A stretch of 64,000 nt of DNA from Herbaspirillum sp. AP02 (GTDB lineage Bacteria; Pseudomonadota; Gammaproteobacteria; Burkholderiales; Burkholderiaceae_D), in contig NZ_JADWMY010000015.1 of the NCBI RefSeq assembly GCF_015767275.1, positions 1-64,000 of the forward strand. The letters are read 5' to 3'. Position 1 is the stretch's first letter. Every line of letters starts with the position of its first letter. The notes below the pieces were generated by a model that did no database searches, was not told the DNA's origin, and worked only from the letters and a program-made list of their open reading frames with translations. A program made the position numbers and the translations under genes. Shown piece after piece: positions 45,167-53,621 of the stretch.

Positions 45167-46420
45167 TCAGTGGGAAGCCGCCGGGTTTTCCAGCAGCAGG
45201 GCAATGCCCTGGCCACCGCCGATGCAGGCCGAGGCGATGCTGTAGCGGGCTTCCCGACGATTCATTTCGCGTGCCGCCGTGATCGACAGGCGCACGCCGG
45301 TGGCTGCCAGCGGGTGACCCAGGGCGATGGCGCCGCCATTGACGTTGAGGCGTTCGCGATCGATGCCCAGTTCACGCTCCACCGCCACGATCTGCGCGCC
45401 CTGCGCTTCGTTGATCTCGAAGCAGCCGATGTCGGCCACCGTCAGGCCATTGCGTTCCAGCAGCGTGCGGATGGCCGGCACCGGGCCGATGCCCATGATC
45501 TCCGGCGGCACACCGGCCACGGCAGCGGCGACCACGCGGGCCAGCGGCGTCTTGTCATGACGCCGCAGATAGTCGCCGGAGGCGACGATGGTGGCCGCCG
45601 CCGCATCGACCAGCGCCGAACTGTTGCCGCCGGTCTGCACGCCATTCGGGTAGAGGGTGCGCAGCTTGGCCAGCACGTCCACCGGCGACGGGCGCGGATG
45701 GGTGTCGGCGGCTGCTTCGGTGAGCTTGCCTTGCAGCTTGATGTGACGGTCGTGGTAGCCCTCCAGGTGGAAGGTCTCGTTGACCACCGGCACGATCTCG
45801 CCCGCATGGAAACCGGCGGCCTGCGCCTTCAATGCGCGCTCGAAGGAATAGGCGGCGTAGGCATCGACCTCGGTGCGGGTGATGCCATATTTCCTGGCCA
45901 GGTTTTCGGCGGTCTGCGGCATGGTGATGCCGGGTGCCGGGTCGACCAGCGCTTCCCACATGTAGTCCTGGAATTCCACCGGTGCGCCCAGCCTGAAGCC
46001 ACTGCGATGGGCGAAGGCGACGATGGGATTACGGGTCATCGACTCGCTGCCCACGATCAGGGCGGTCTCGGTATAGCCGCGTTCGATCTGGTCGCCAGCC
46101 TGGCGGATCAGTTCGAAACCGGTGCCGCAGATGCGCTGGACCATGATGGCCGGGGTGGTGATCGGCACGCCGGCGTACAGGCCGATATGACGCGGCAGCA
46201 TGTACTGATAGGCGTCGCCCGGGGCCATGTTGCCGGCGATGACCGAGCCGATGTCGGCAGCCGCCACGCCGGTGCGTGCCAGCACCTCGCGGGCCACCTT
46301 GATGCCCATGTCGGTGGGCGAGAGCTGGCTGAAGCTGGTGCAATAGTCGACCATGGGCGTGCGTACGCCGCCGATGAGCCAGATATCCTTGAAGCTGGAG
46401 TAGAACGCTGTCTGTGCCAT
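45167..46420 (-). CDS. Acetyl-CoA acetyltransferase-type thiolase
   Basis: A 417-residue thiolase. The nucleophilic Cys is in VQRICGTGFELIRQAGDQI, the His in NVNGGAIALGHPLAATG and the second Cys in SACIGGGQGIALL. Proposed step: cleavage of beta-keto-arylpropanoyl-CoA into aroyl-CoA and acetyl-CoA. It differs from PcaF in this window and is embedded with the CoA ligase (13 bases upstream) and SDR genes. Confidence 0.93.
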   Translation of the reverse strand: MAQTAFYSSFKDIWLIGGVRTPMVDYCTSFSQLSPTDMGIKVAREVLARTGVAAADIGSVIAGNMAPGDAYQYMLPRHIGLYAGVPITTPAIMVQRICGTGFELIRQAGDQIERGYTETALIVGSESMTRNPIVAFAHRSGFRLGAPVEFQDYMWEALVDPAPGITMPQTAENLARKYGITRTEVDAYAAYSFERALKAQAAGFHAGEIVPVVNETFHLEGYHDRHIKLQGKLTEAAADTHPRPSPVDVLAKLRTLYPNGVQTGGNSSALVDAAAATIVASGDYLRRHDKTPLARVVAAAVAGVPPEIMGIGPVPAIRTLLERNGLTVADIGCFEINEAQGAQIVAVERELGIDRERLNVNGGAIALGHPLAATGVRLSITAAREMNRREARYSIASACIGGGQGIALLLENPAASH

Positions 46421-46433
46421 GTGCGATGCTTCC

Positions 46434-48296
46434 TCAGTGAGCGGTTGTGAGCGCGGCCTGTGCCGTCAGCAAGTCCGGATCGGTGCCGGCGTACAGCGCC
46501 TCGACCAGCGCGGCGCGGTGGGTCAGTACCGAACGCTGGTTGATGGATCCCTTGTCGGTGATCTCGCCACGGTCGAAGGAGGGCGGGTCAATCAGCACCA
46601 GTGCCCGCATCACGCGATTGGAACTGCCGGTGGCATGCGTCTGCAGGCGGTCCAGCACACCCTGGAAAAAACCGCGCACGGCCGGTGCTGACAGGACCTC
46701 GGCGCGCGACGCTTCCGCCGGCAGGCGCGCCAGTTGGCGGCAGCGTTCGATGTTGGGGACGATCAGCATGCCGACCTCGTTGCGGTCCTGGCCGGTGATG
46801 ACGGCATCCTGCAGGTAGGGCGCGCCCTCATGGGCGATCAGTGCACGCAGCGGACCGACGCTGACCCAGGTGCCGGTGTAGAGCTTGAAGTCCTCCGCCA
46901 CCCGGCCGTCGAACATGAAGCCGCGATCCGGGTGGGCCGCATCGAGCCAGCGCACCGCGTCGCCGGAGCGGAAGTAAGCCTCCTCGTCGAAGGCCTCGGC
47001 AGTCTGTTCCGGCGCGCGCCAGTAGCCGGGTGTGACATTGGGGCCGCGATAGCGGATTTCGATCTTGTCGCCATTGGGGACCAGCTTGATTTCCATGCCC
47101 GGCGTGGGAATGCCGATCTGGCCCGCCTTGACCTGGTGATCCACCACGAACAGGGCCGAGGGCGACGTCTCCGTCATGCCCAGCCCGCAGGACATCACGA
47201 TGCGCTCGCCGCAGGTGGCCTCGGCGGTGGCGTGCAGCTTGTCCCACACCGGTTGCGCCAGTGCCGCGCCGGCATAGAACTGCATGCGCAGGCGGCTGTA
47301 GAAGGTGTGGCGCAGGGCCTCGTCCTTTTCCAGCGCATGGGCAATCCCTTCCCAGCCCACCGGCACGTTGAAGTAGACGGTGGGTGCAATCTCGCGCAGA
47401 TTGGCCAGGGTGGTGGCCAGTCCTTGCGGGGTCGGCTTGCCTTCATCGATGTACATGGTGCCGCCGTTGTAGAGCACGATGCCCACGTTATGGTTGGCAC
47501 CGAAGGTATGGTTCCAGGGCAGCCAGTCGATCAGGATGGGCGGCTCCTCGCCCAGGAAGGGGAAGGTCTGTACGATCATCTGCAGGTTGCTGCACATCAT
47601 GCGCTGGGTGTTGATCACCGCCTTGGGCATCTTGGTCGAGCCCGAAGTGAACAGGAACTTGACGATGGTGTCCGGCCCGGTGGCGGCATAGGCACGTTCG
47701 ACCTCGTCGCCGGCACGGGTGGCGTCGAGCTCGGCGAAGAGCGTGCATGCGCGCCCTGGTGGCGGCGCTTCGGTGACCACGAATTCGATCTCCGGCGCCA
47801 CTGCCGCGACGGCAGCCGCGAACTTCTCGCCATGGGCGGCGAAGATCAGGCCGGGCGTGAGCAACTGCACCGCGTGGCGCAGCTTGGCGTAATCCTTGGA
47901 GAGCAGCGAATACGCCGACGACACCGGTGCATAAGGTACGCCCGCGTAATGGCAACCCAGCACCAGCATGGCATGTTCCAGGTCATTCTCGGACAGGATC
48001 AGCAGCGGACGTTCGGCCGACAATCCCCGCTGCAGCAGCGCCTGGCCGATGCGGCGCGCACTCTGCAGGGCCTGGCCGTAGCTGATGCGGCGCCATTGGC
48101 CGTCCTGGTCGCGGCGGGCCATGTAGGTGCGCTCGGGATCGACCGTGGCCCAGTGGATCAGCTTGTCGGTCAGGCGCGCCGGATAGTCCTGCAGTGGCTG
48201 GCGCGTCCTGACGATGGAGGTGCCGTCAGTGCCGGCGACGACGTCAACGCCGCCGATGCCGAACCTGACGCTGCGATAGCGAGGTGGAGTGTTCAT
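46434..48296 (-). CDS. fcs: Feruloyl-CoA synthase-like acyl-CoA ligase
   Basis: A 620-residue ANL-superfamily ligase. The P-loop FTSGSTKMPKAVIN is at about 216-229 and DWLPWNHTFGANHN follows. A5-like MSCGLGMTETSP and the hinge region FDGRVAEDFKLYTGTWVSVGPLR are also visible. Length and the opening RFGIGGVDVVAGTDGT resemble feruloyl-CoA synthases, which activate ferulate, p-coumarate and caffeate with ATP and CoA. Substrate choice is inferred from family likeness and context. Located 108 bases after the hydratase gene. Confidence 0.88.
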   Translation of the reverse strand: MNTPPRYRSVRFGIGGVDVVAGTDGTSIVRTRQPLQDYPARLTDKLIHWATVDPERTYMARRDQDGQWRRISYGQALQSARRIGQALLQRGLSAERPLLILSENDLEHAMLVLGCHYAGVPYAPVSSAYSLLSKDYAKLRHAVQLLTPGLIFAAHGEKFAAAVAAVAPEIEFVVTEAPPPGRACTLFAELDATRAGDEVERAYAATGPDTIVKFLFTSGSTKMPKAVINTQRMMCSNLQMIVQTFPFLGEEPPILIDWLPWNHTFGANHNVGIVLYNGGTMYIDEGKPTPQGLATTLANLREIAPTVYFNVPVGWEGIAHALEKDEALRHTFYSRLRMQFYAGAALAQPVWDKLHATAEATCGERIVMSCGLGMTETSPSALFVVDHQVKAGQIGIPTPGMEIKLVPNGDKIEIRYRGPNVTPGYWRAPEQTAEAFDEEAYFRSGDAVRWLDAAHPDRGFMFDGRVAEDFKLYTGTWVSVGPLRALIAHEGAPYLQDAVITGQDRNEVGMLIVPNIERCRQLARLPAEASRAEVLSAPAVRGFFQGVLDRLQTHATGSSNRVMRALVLIDPPSFDRGEITDKGSINQRSVLTHRAALVEALYAGTDPDLLTAQAALTTAH

Positions 48297-48404
48297 ACCT
48301 GTCTCTGTTGTCTGGCCGCCCGATCGTGGTCGGGTGCCGGTTGTTATGTACTGCGCTGTACTACTGACTTTCTGGTCCTGCCCTGGCCGCTGTGTCGTAT
48401 GTGC

Positions 48405-49184
48405 TCAGCCCGGCCTGACCTTGTTCTGCTTGTGATCGAGGAAGGCTGCCAGTCGACCCTTGGTATCCGGATCGCTGCCGGCCACCGCCGCCATCAGGGA
48501 TTCGGTCATCAGGCCATCCTGGATCGACTGGTCGTGGATGCGCGGCAGTACGTGCATGACGCCGTAGTTGGTCATCGGCGCGTTGCCGGCGATGCGTTCG
48601 GCCAGCTCACGCGCCTTGTCCAGGCCGGCGCCGGCGGCCACGCTGTATTGCGAGATGCCGGCCTGGTGACCCTCTTCGGCGTTCAGCACGCGCCCGGTCA
48701 GCATCATGTCGGCCATCCGTGCCACACCGATCAGACGCGAGATGCGCACCGAGCCGCCGCCACCGACGAAGAGACCGCGCTGCCCTTCCGGCAGGCCGTA
48801 GAAGGCGCTCGGTTCGGCCACCCGGATGTGGGCGGCCGCTGCCAGCTCCAGGCCGCCACCGATGACTGCGCCGTGCAGCACGGCGATCACCGGCACCCGG
48901 CCGAAGCCGATCTGTTCAAAAGCGGCATGCCACATGCGCGAGTGGTGCATGGATTCGCTGGTGTCGCGTGTGCGCAGTTCGGACAGATCCAGTCCGGCAC
49001 AGAAGTGCTCGCCCTTGCCGTGGACGATGGCGACCTTCACGCCCTCCGGCAGATTCTCGAAGCAGTCGCGGATGGCGCGTACCAGCGGGTCGTTGAGTGC
49101 ATTGCGTTTGGCGGCGCGGTTGAGTGCGATCTCGGCGATGGCGCCGTGAACTTGGATGTCGAGGAGGTCGCTGTGCTGGTTCAT
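48405..49184 (-). CDS. Enoyl-CoA hydratase (crotonase family)
   Basis: A 259-residue crotonase: oxyanion-hole segments HFCAGLDLSEL and VIGGGLELAAAAHIRVAE, with a catalytic Glu in FYGLPEGQRGLFVGGGGSVR. It does not look like the Pseudomonas feruloyl-CoA hydratase-lyase, which opens EIEDGIAFVILNRPEKRNAM and contains TAGMDLKEYF; the one here has CAGLDLSEL. With the SDR and thiolase downstream, simple hydration for beta-oxidation is the likelier role. ATG 49184 is chosen by domain start; ATG 49199 would add MTRDS. First gene of the 12-gene operon. Confidence 0.87.
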   Translation of the reverse strand: MNQHSDLLDIQVHGAIAEIALNRAAKRNALNDPLVRAIRDCFENLPEGVKVAIVHGKGEHFCAGLDLSELRTRDTSESMHHSRMWHAAFEQIGFGRVPVIAVLHGAVIGGGLELAAAAHIRVAEPSAFYGLPEGQRGLFVGGGGSVRISRLIGVARMADMMLTGRVLNAEEGHQAGISQYSVAAGAGLDKARELAERIAGNAPMTNYGVMHVLPRIHDQSIQDGLMTESLMAAVAGSDPDTKGRLAAFLDHKQNKVRPG

Positions 49185-49221
49185 GCTGTCTCTGGTCATG
49201 CCCGTAGGGTTTTTGAAATTA

Positions 49222-49236
49222 GTTATAAGTTATAAC
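49222..49236. promoter_or_regulatory. Perfect palindrome, candidate MarR operator
   Basis: GTTATAA-G-TTATAAC is a perfect 7+7 inverted repeat. It lies eight bases downstream of the -10 element of the promoter at 49245-49272, thus overlapping the expected transcription start of the hydratase-to-marR operon. This is a classical repressor position and size for a MarR dimer. Confidence 0.65.
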
Positions 49237-49244
49237 GTTTATTT

Positions 49245-49272
49245 AGTATAAGTAAGATGGATGCAAAAGCAA
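49245..49272 (-). promoter_or_regulatory. sigma70 promoter of the hydroxycinnamate operon
   Basis: On the minus strand TTGCTT (49272-49267) and TATACT (49250-49245) are separated by 16 bases, close to the sigma70 consensus. They lie about 60 bases before the first start codon. No other strong promoter was seen within the operon. Confidence 0.65.
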
Positions 49273-49436
49273 GCGCCATCTGTGTTGTGTCTGGTGCGTT
49301 ATTCGTAAAACCGGGCGGTAGTCGAACATATTTTTATGTGTCCCGCCCGTGCATCGATGCTGCGTTGCGGTCCCGGGGCGCGGTTTTTTGCGAGGGGTGC
49401 AGCGCCAGCCTGCATGCCGTGGGCACGCCCAAAGAA

Positions 49437-49468
49437 AAACGCCGGTGTGCAGTGCATCACCGGCGTTT
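49437..49468 (-). terminator. Terminator of the second binding-protein gene
   Basis: An 11-bp stem, AAACGCCGGTG (49437-49447) with CACCGGCGTTT (49458-49468), ten-base loop. On the minus strand the T-rich tail TTTTTCTTT follows. It lies 20 bases after the stop at 49488 and insulates the divergent operon promoter at 49245-49272. Confidence 0.85.
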
Positions 49469-49487
49469 CCCGAGGGGGTGGTGAGGC

Positions 49488-50663
49488 TTACTTTCCTGTG
49501 TCCTTCATGTTCTCGAACTTGTCGAACTCGACGTTGTAGGCCTCGTTGCCGATCTTTTCGACCTTGCGCACGTAGACCGTCTGCACGATGTCGCGGGTGG
49601 CCGGATCGATGGCGATCGGACCACGCGGGCTCATGAACTTCATGGTCTTGAGGATGGCCATGGCCTTGTCGCCATCGATCTTGCCATTGAGCTTCTTGCT
49701 GACCTCGTAGATCGCATTCATGCCGTCATAGGCCGCCACGGCCATGAAGTTGGGGCGGCCGGCACCAGGATTGGCGGCGGCGAAGCTTTTCAGGAAATCC
49801 TTGTTCTCCGGTGAATCATGCGCGGCCGAATAGTGGAAGGTGGTGATCACGCCCAGCGTGGCGTCGCCCATGGCGGGCATGACGTGATCGTCGGTCAGGT
49901 CACCGGTGGCAATCACCTTGATGCCAGCCTCGGCCAGGCCGCGCTCACGATACCCCTTCATGAACGCAATGCTCTGCTCGCCGGCCGGCACGAAGATGAA
50001 CACCGCCTCCGGCTTGGCGTCCTTGATGCGCTGGATGTAGGGCGCGAACTCCGGATTGCGCAGCGGCACCCGGATCGATTCCAGTACCTGGCCACCGCCG
50101 CCCAGCAGGTTGGTCTTGAAGGCGGTCTCGGCATCGATGCCCGGGCCGTAATCGGCCACCAGCGTGACCACCCGCTTGATGCCGTTCTTCAGCGCCCAGG
50201 TCGCCATGGGGCCCGACACCTGCGGCAGCGTCATCGAGAAGCGGGCGATGTAGTTGGACTTGGTGGTGATGACCGAGGTGGCGGCGTTCATGATGATCAT
50301 CGGTTTCTTGGCCTGCTCCGCAATCGGCGCCACGGCCAGCGCTTCCGGCGTGAGGCCGAAGCCGGCCAGGAAGTCCACCTTGTCGCGCACCACCAGCTCC
50401 TGCGCCAGGCGCTTGGCGATCTCGGGCGCCGGACCGGTGGTGTCCTTGATGATGATCTGCACCTTCTTGCCCGCGACCTGATCGCCGTGCTGCGCCATCC
50501 ACGCCTTGATGCCGCCCTCCATCTGTTTGCCGTAGTCGGCGAAGGGGCCGGAGAAGGCCGCGACCAGGCCGACCTTGATGGTTTCCTCGGCCTGCGCGGC
50601 GACACCCGTCATGAGCTGGGAAGTCGCCAGCAGGGCCAGCAACGCAATTTTCTTGAACGTCAT
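49488..50663 (-). CDS. Liv-type periplasmic substrate-binding protein (PcaR-box associated)
   Basis: A 391-residue type-1 binding protein with signal peptide (FKKIALLALLATSQLMTGVAAQA) and mature start EETIKVGLVAAFSGPFADYGKQMEGG. No permease is adjacent; the nearest orphan set is livHMGF at 56602-59966, which lacks its own binding protein, so the two probably make one transporter. The promoter overlaps PcaR-like boxes, which points to an aromatic acid such as protocatechuate, vanillate or 4-hydroxybenzoate as ligand (inference). Confidence 0.92.
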   Translation of the reverse strand: MTFKKIALLALLATSQLMTGVAAQAEETIKVGLVAAFSGPFADYGKQMEGGIKAWMAQHGDQVAGKKVQIIIKDTTGPAPEIAKRLAQELVVRDKVDFLAGFGLTPEALAVAPIAEQAKKPMIIMNAATSVITTKSNYIARFSMTLPQVSGPMATWALKNGIKRVVTLVADYGPGIDAETAFKTNLLGGGGQVLESIRVPLRNPEFAPYIQRIKDAKPEAVFIFVPAGEQSIAFMKGYRERGLAEAGIKVIATGDLTDDHVMPAMGDATLGVITTFHYSAAHDSPENKDFLKSFAAANPGAGRPNFMAVAAYDGMNAIYEVSKKLNGKIDGDKAMAILKTMKFMSPRGPIAIDPATRDIVQTVYVRKVEKIGNEAYNVEFDKFENMKDTGK

Positions 50664-50818
50664 TTTTCAGTCTCCTTTGTGATTGTGGTGAGGGGGCGAT
50701 GGGCAGGCGGTTCTGGTGCCGTCGTGATTGTCTCATCGCCAGTCCGACTGTTGCACTCGGACGACGCATCGTTTTCCCTTCCTCGGCTCGCCTTGTTGAC
50801 AAAGCTTCGGTGCCGACA

Positions 50819-50848
50819 ATAGTATCGCACCATCCGTTCGGTAAACAA
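50819..50848 (-). promoter_or_regulatory. Candidate sigma70 promoter of the binding-protein gene
   Basis: On the minus strand TTGTTT (50848-50843) and TACTAT (50824-50819) are separated by 18 bases. The -35 lies inside a PcaR-like box, consistent with direct regulation. The transcript would start about 145 bases before ATG 50663. Confidence 0.5.
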
Positions 50849-50869
50849 ACCGATGTGCGGTAACCGAAC
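50836..50869. promoter_or_regulatory. Pair of PcaR-like boxes between binding-protein and porin genes
   Basis: GTTCGGTAAACAAAC (50836-50850) and GTGCGGTAACCGAAC (50855-50869) match the 15-base pattern GTTCGATAATCGCAC described for PcaR of Pseudomonas putida (G-T-x-C-G at one end and an AAC or CAC at the other). They are separated by four bases. The pcaI promoter region has two such boxes with the same spacing. The gap they lie in (50664-51227, 564 bases) has no gene. Confidence 0.65.
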
Positions 50870-51227
50870 GGCCAATAAAAGTTATAAAAAATAAGCAACG
50901 AGACGAATCTTTCTGCGACGCCCGCTTGGTGGCGTCGACCAGCTCGTATTTTGTGAGGCGACACAAATAGTGTCCGCCAGTAAATATGCCGATGGCCTGG
51001 ACCATGGGGCAGGGGCATTTTTACGCCCGCGCCTGGCCAGCTTGCCGCGGTGGCATCGAAGAATTCGCAAGAGCAACACCCGCAATATCGGCAACATCGG
51101 AGGGACTGACGGTATTGGAAGTGACCCGGCCCGGCGAGCGGCGAATCGTCGGAGAGCGTCAGCAGGACGGCGCACTCCGGCAGCAGACCGGCCAATCATC
51201 ATTCATGGAAATCAGGAGGAGATCGCA

Positions 51228-52340
51228 ATGACAAAGAAAATGACCTTGCGCGCAGTGGCCCTGGCCGCGGCAGCGTGTGCTTGTGCAGGTACGGCCGGTT
51301 CGGCGCTGGCCCAGAGTTCGGTAACCATCTACGGTATCGTCGATACCGGCGTGGTCTACACCACCAATGCCAACGCCAATGGCAATTCGGTGTTCAAGAT
51401 GCCGTCGCTGACCGGCAGCTTCCCCTCACGCATCGGCTTCAAGGGAACGGAAGACCTCGGCGGCGGCCTGCAGGCGATGTTCGTGCTGGAAAGCGGCTTC
51501 GCGCCAGACACGGGTTCGATGGGACAAGGCAACCGCATTTTCGGCCGTCAATCCTACGTCGGCCTGAAGGGTGACTGGGGCCAGATCATGCTGGGACGCC
51601 AGGTCAACATGACCTATCTGTCGCAGTTGAAGACCGACGTCATGGGGCCCAACATCTTCGCCATCGGTAGCATCGATGCCTATCTGCCCAATGCCCGTAG
51701 CGACAACGCCATCGGCTACCTCGGCAGCTTCAGCGGCTTCACCATCGGCGCGACCTACAGCTTCGGTCGCGACACCTCGGCCACCGGCGGACCGGCAGCG
51801 ACCAACTGCGCCGGTGAAGTGGCCGGCAACAGCAAGGCCTGCCGCCAGGTCACCGGTCTTCTGGGATATGACGGCAAGGGCTGGGGCGTGACCAGTTCCT
51901 ACGACATCCTGTATGGCAATACCGGTGCCAGCGGCGGTCTCACCAGCAGCAGCAACAGCGACCAGCGCATCACGCTCAACGGCTATTTCATGATCGGTGA
52001 CGTCAAGCTGGGCGGCGGTGTGGTGGATCGCCGCACGCGCGCGGCCGCCAACGTCAATACCGATTCCGATCTCTACTACCTGGGCGTGAGCTATCCGCTG
52101 TCCGTGGCCCTGGTGCTGGATGCACAGGTGTCGCGCCTGTCGGTGAAGAACAGCCCCAACGATGTCACGCTGTCGGTGGCACGTCTGACCTACAACCTGT
52201 CCAAGCGCACCGCGCTGTACACCTCGCTGGGTTACATCAAGAATGGCGGCACTGCAGCGGTGGCCATCGATGCAGGTGGCACCGTGGGGGCGGGCAAGAA
52301 CCAGCTGGGGGTGATGTCGGGCATCCGTCACACCTTCTGA
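51228..52340 (+). CDS. General porin (gram-negative, OmpC/Omp32-like)
   Basis: A 370-residue outer-membrane porin with signal peptide (LRAVALAAAACACAGTAGSALA) and mature start QSSVTIYGIVDTGVVYTTN as in betaproteobacterial trimeric porins. It ends in the outer-membrane C-terminal motif ...SGIRHTF. AGGAGGAGATCGCA gives a strong ribosome site at ATG 51228. Its location beside a binding protein and PcaR-like boxes suggests uptake of aromatic acids across the outer membrane. Confidence 0.94.
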   Translation: MTKKMTLRAVALAAAACACAGTAGSALAQSSVTIYGIVDTGVVYTTNANANGNSVFKMPSLTGSFPSRIGFKGTEDLGGGLQAMFVLESGFAPDTGSMGQGNRIFGRQSYVGLKGDWGQIMLGRQVNMTYLSQLKTDVMGPNIFAIGSIDAYLPNARSDNAIGYLGSFSGFTIGATYSFGRDTSATGGPAATNCAGEVAGNSKACRQVTGLLGYDGKGWGVTSSYDILYGNTGASGGLTSSSNSDQRITLNGYFMIGDVKLGGGVVDRRTRAAANVNTDSDLYYLGVSYPLSVALVLDAQVSRLSVKNSPNDVTLSVARLTYNLSKRTALYTSLGYIKNGGTAAVAIDAGGTVGAGKNQLGVMSGIRHTF

Positions 52341-52441
52341 GTGAGGTCGCTGGAACGCTCTTGAGGAGGATGGCGCGCCCGCAGGCAGAGAGGGCGCGCC
52401 GACATCCGTGGCACGACAAAGACAGGGTCTGTTTTTGTCTT

Positions 52442-52480
52442 CGGTCCGGCTCCCCGCACGAGGGGCCGGGCCGGTTTTTT
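52442..52480 (+). terminator. Terminator of the porin gene
   Basis: An interrupted stem, CGGTCCGG + CCCC (52442-52455, with CT bulge) against GGGG + CCGGGCCG (52462-52473), six-base loop, then a run of seven T. It lies between the convergent porin and iclR genes. Confidence 0.8.
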
Positions 52481-53317
52481 TCAGGGCAGCAGGACCGACA
52501 GTTCCTGCGCACCGCGCAGCAGCACCGGCAGGATCTCTTCTTCCATCTGCTGGCGCGATACACGTGCGGCCTGCGCGCCCACGTTCAGGGCCGCCAGCAC
52601 GTTGCCGGATGCGCCACGCACGGGAACCGCAATGGAACGCAGGCCCACTTCCAGTTCTTCATCGATGACCGCGTAACCGTTTTCACGTACTCCGGCCAGG
52701 ATGTCACGCAGGCGTTTTTGCGAGACCACCGTTTTCTCGGTCAAGGCGCGCAGCTTGACCTTGTCGAAATAGGCCTTCAACTGGTCGTCCGGCAGGTGCG
52801 CCAGCATGGCGCGACCGAGCGAGGTACAGTAGGCCGGCAGCCGGCTGCCGGTATTGAGTGCCACCGACATGACGCGCGACGTGGCCGAGCGGGCCACGTA
52901 GAGCACTTCGTTGTCGTCCAGTACAGCCAGCGAGCAGGACTCGCCGAGGGTACGGCTGATGTTGTTCAGGTAGGGCTGTGCAGAAACGGTCAGCGGCGTG
53001 GAGGACAGATAGGAATAGCCCAGCGTCAATATCTTGGGGCGCAGCGAGAAATTGTTGACGTCCGAATCGGCGTAGCCGAGTTGCTTCAAGGTGTGCAGGC
53101 AGCGTCGCACTGCCGCACGCGGAATACCGGTCTTCTGGCTGATCTGGGCGATGGTCAGGCTGCGTCGGGAATCGCTGAAGGCGCGGATCACCGCCAGGCC
53201 ACGTGCCAATGAGGTCATGAAGCTGGGATCGGTCAAGGCCTCGATTTCCTCGGCGATGGTCAGCTCGCGTTCCATCTCGGTCGCGGCAGTCGGGGCGACA
53301 GCGACTTTCTTGCTCAT
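52481..53317 (-). CDS. pcaR: IclR-family regulator, PcaR/PobR type
   Basis: A 278-residue IclR-type regulator from ATG 53317 (MSKKVAVAP), which has AGGAGC eight bases upstream. An in-frame ATG at 53419 would add 34 Ala/Lys/Thr-rich residues and has no good ribosome site. It has an N-terminal winged helix (FMTSLARGLAVIRAFSDSR, then LTIAQISQKTGIPRAAVRRCLHTL) and a C-terminal effector domain (YCTSLGRAMLAHLPDDQL, DEELEVGLRSIAVPV). The opening PSFMTSLARGLAVI is typical of PcaR/PcaU/PobR. It is divergent from pcaI, whose upstream region has two matching boxes. The natural inducer of PcaR is beta-ketoadipate. Confidence 0.88.
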   Translation of the reverse strand: MSKKVAVAPTAATEMERELTIAEEIEALTDPSFMTSLARGLAVIRAFSDSRRSLTIAQISQKTGIPRAAVRRCLHTLKQLGYADSDVNNFSLRPKILTLGYSYLSSTPLTVSAQPYLNNISRTLGESCSLAVLDDNEVLYVARSATSRVMSVALNTGSRLPAYCTSLGRAMLAHLPDDQLKAYFDKVKLRALTEKTVVSQKRLRDILAGVRENGYAVIDEELEVGLRSIAVPVRGASGNVLAALNVGAQAARVSRQQMEEEILPVLLRGAQELSVLLP

Positions 53318-53572
53318 CGCCCGGCTGCTCCTGCCAGCCTTGGTATCGACAGTGGGGGCAGCTGTGGTGCCGCTTTTGGCGGCAGTCTTGCGGGTCTTGG
53401 CGGCAGGTGCAGTGGACATGGGCTCTGATGGGCTCTCTGGGCGGATGGTTCAGGACGACTCGGATTTTCGATAGCGCCGATTGCGTCCGGATTTTAACGT
53501 TTTGTGCGGCAAGCGAACACATCCTGCCGGTTTTTCTTGACGGCCGTCAAGCCGGATCGCTAAACTCTTTTT

Positions 53573-53606
53573 GTGCGAAAATCAAACATTAGTTCGGTGA
53601 TCGAAC
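53573..53606. promoter_or_regulatory. Pair of PcaR boxes upstream of pcaI
   Basis: GTGCGAAAATCAAAC (53573-53587) and GTTCGGTGATCGAAC (53592-53606) are separated by four bases. The second is a GTTCG-N5-CGAAC palindrome; each agrees with the P. putida PcaR box at about 12 of 15 positions in one orientation. They sit in the 464-base divergent gap between pcaR and pcaI, which otherwise contains no gene. Confidence 0.7.
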
Positions 53607-53621
53607 ATTTGAGTGCTGGAA

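Noticed and set aside
44714-46450. Long forward open frame of 578 codons
   Set aside because: Antisense to the SDR and thiolase genes, which have intact catalytic motifs. The translated sequence is a typical high-GC shadow.
48405-49184. Assignment as feruloyl-CoA hydratase-lyase (ech, vanillin-forming)
   Set aside because: The visible motifs differ from the Pseudomonas enzyme, no vanillin dehydrogenase is nearby, and the SDR, thiolase and thioesterase genes fit a beta-oxidative route better. It cannot be fully excluded without an assay.
46734-49235. Long forward open frame of 833 codons
   Set aside because: It is antisense to the feruloyl-CoA synthase and hydratase genes. Composition is His/Gly/Arg/Asp-rich, as expected from the complement of high-GC codons, and it shows no domain.
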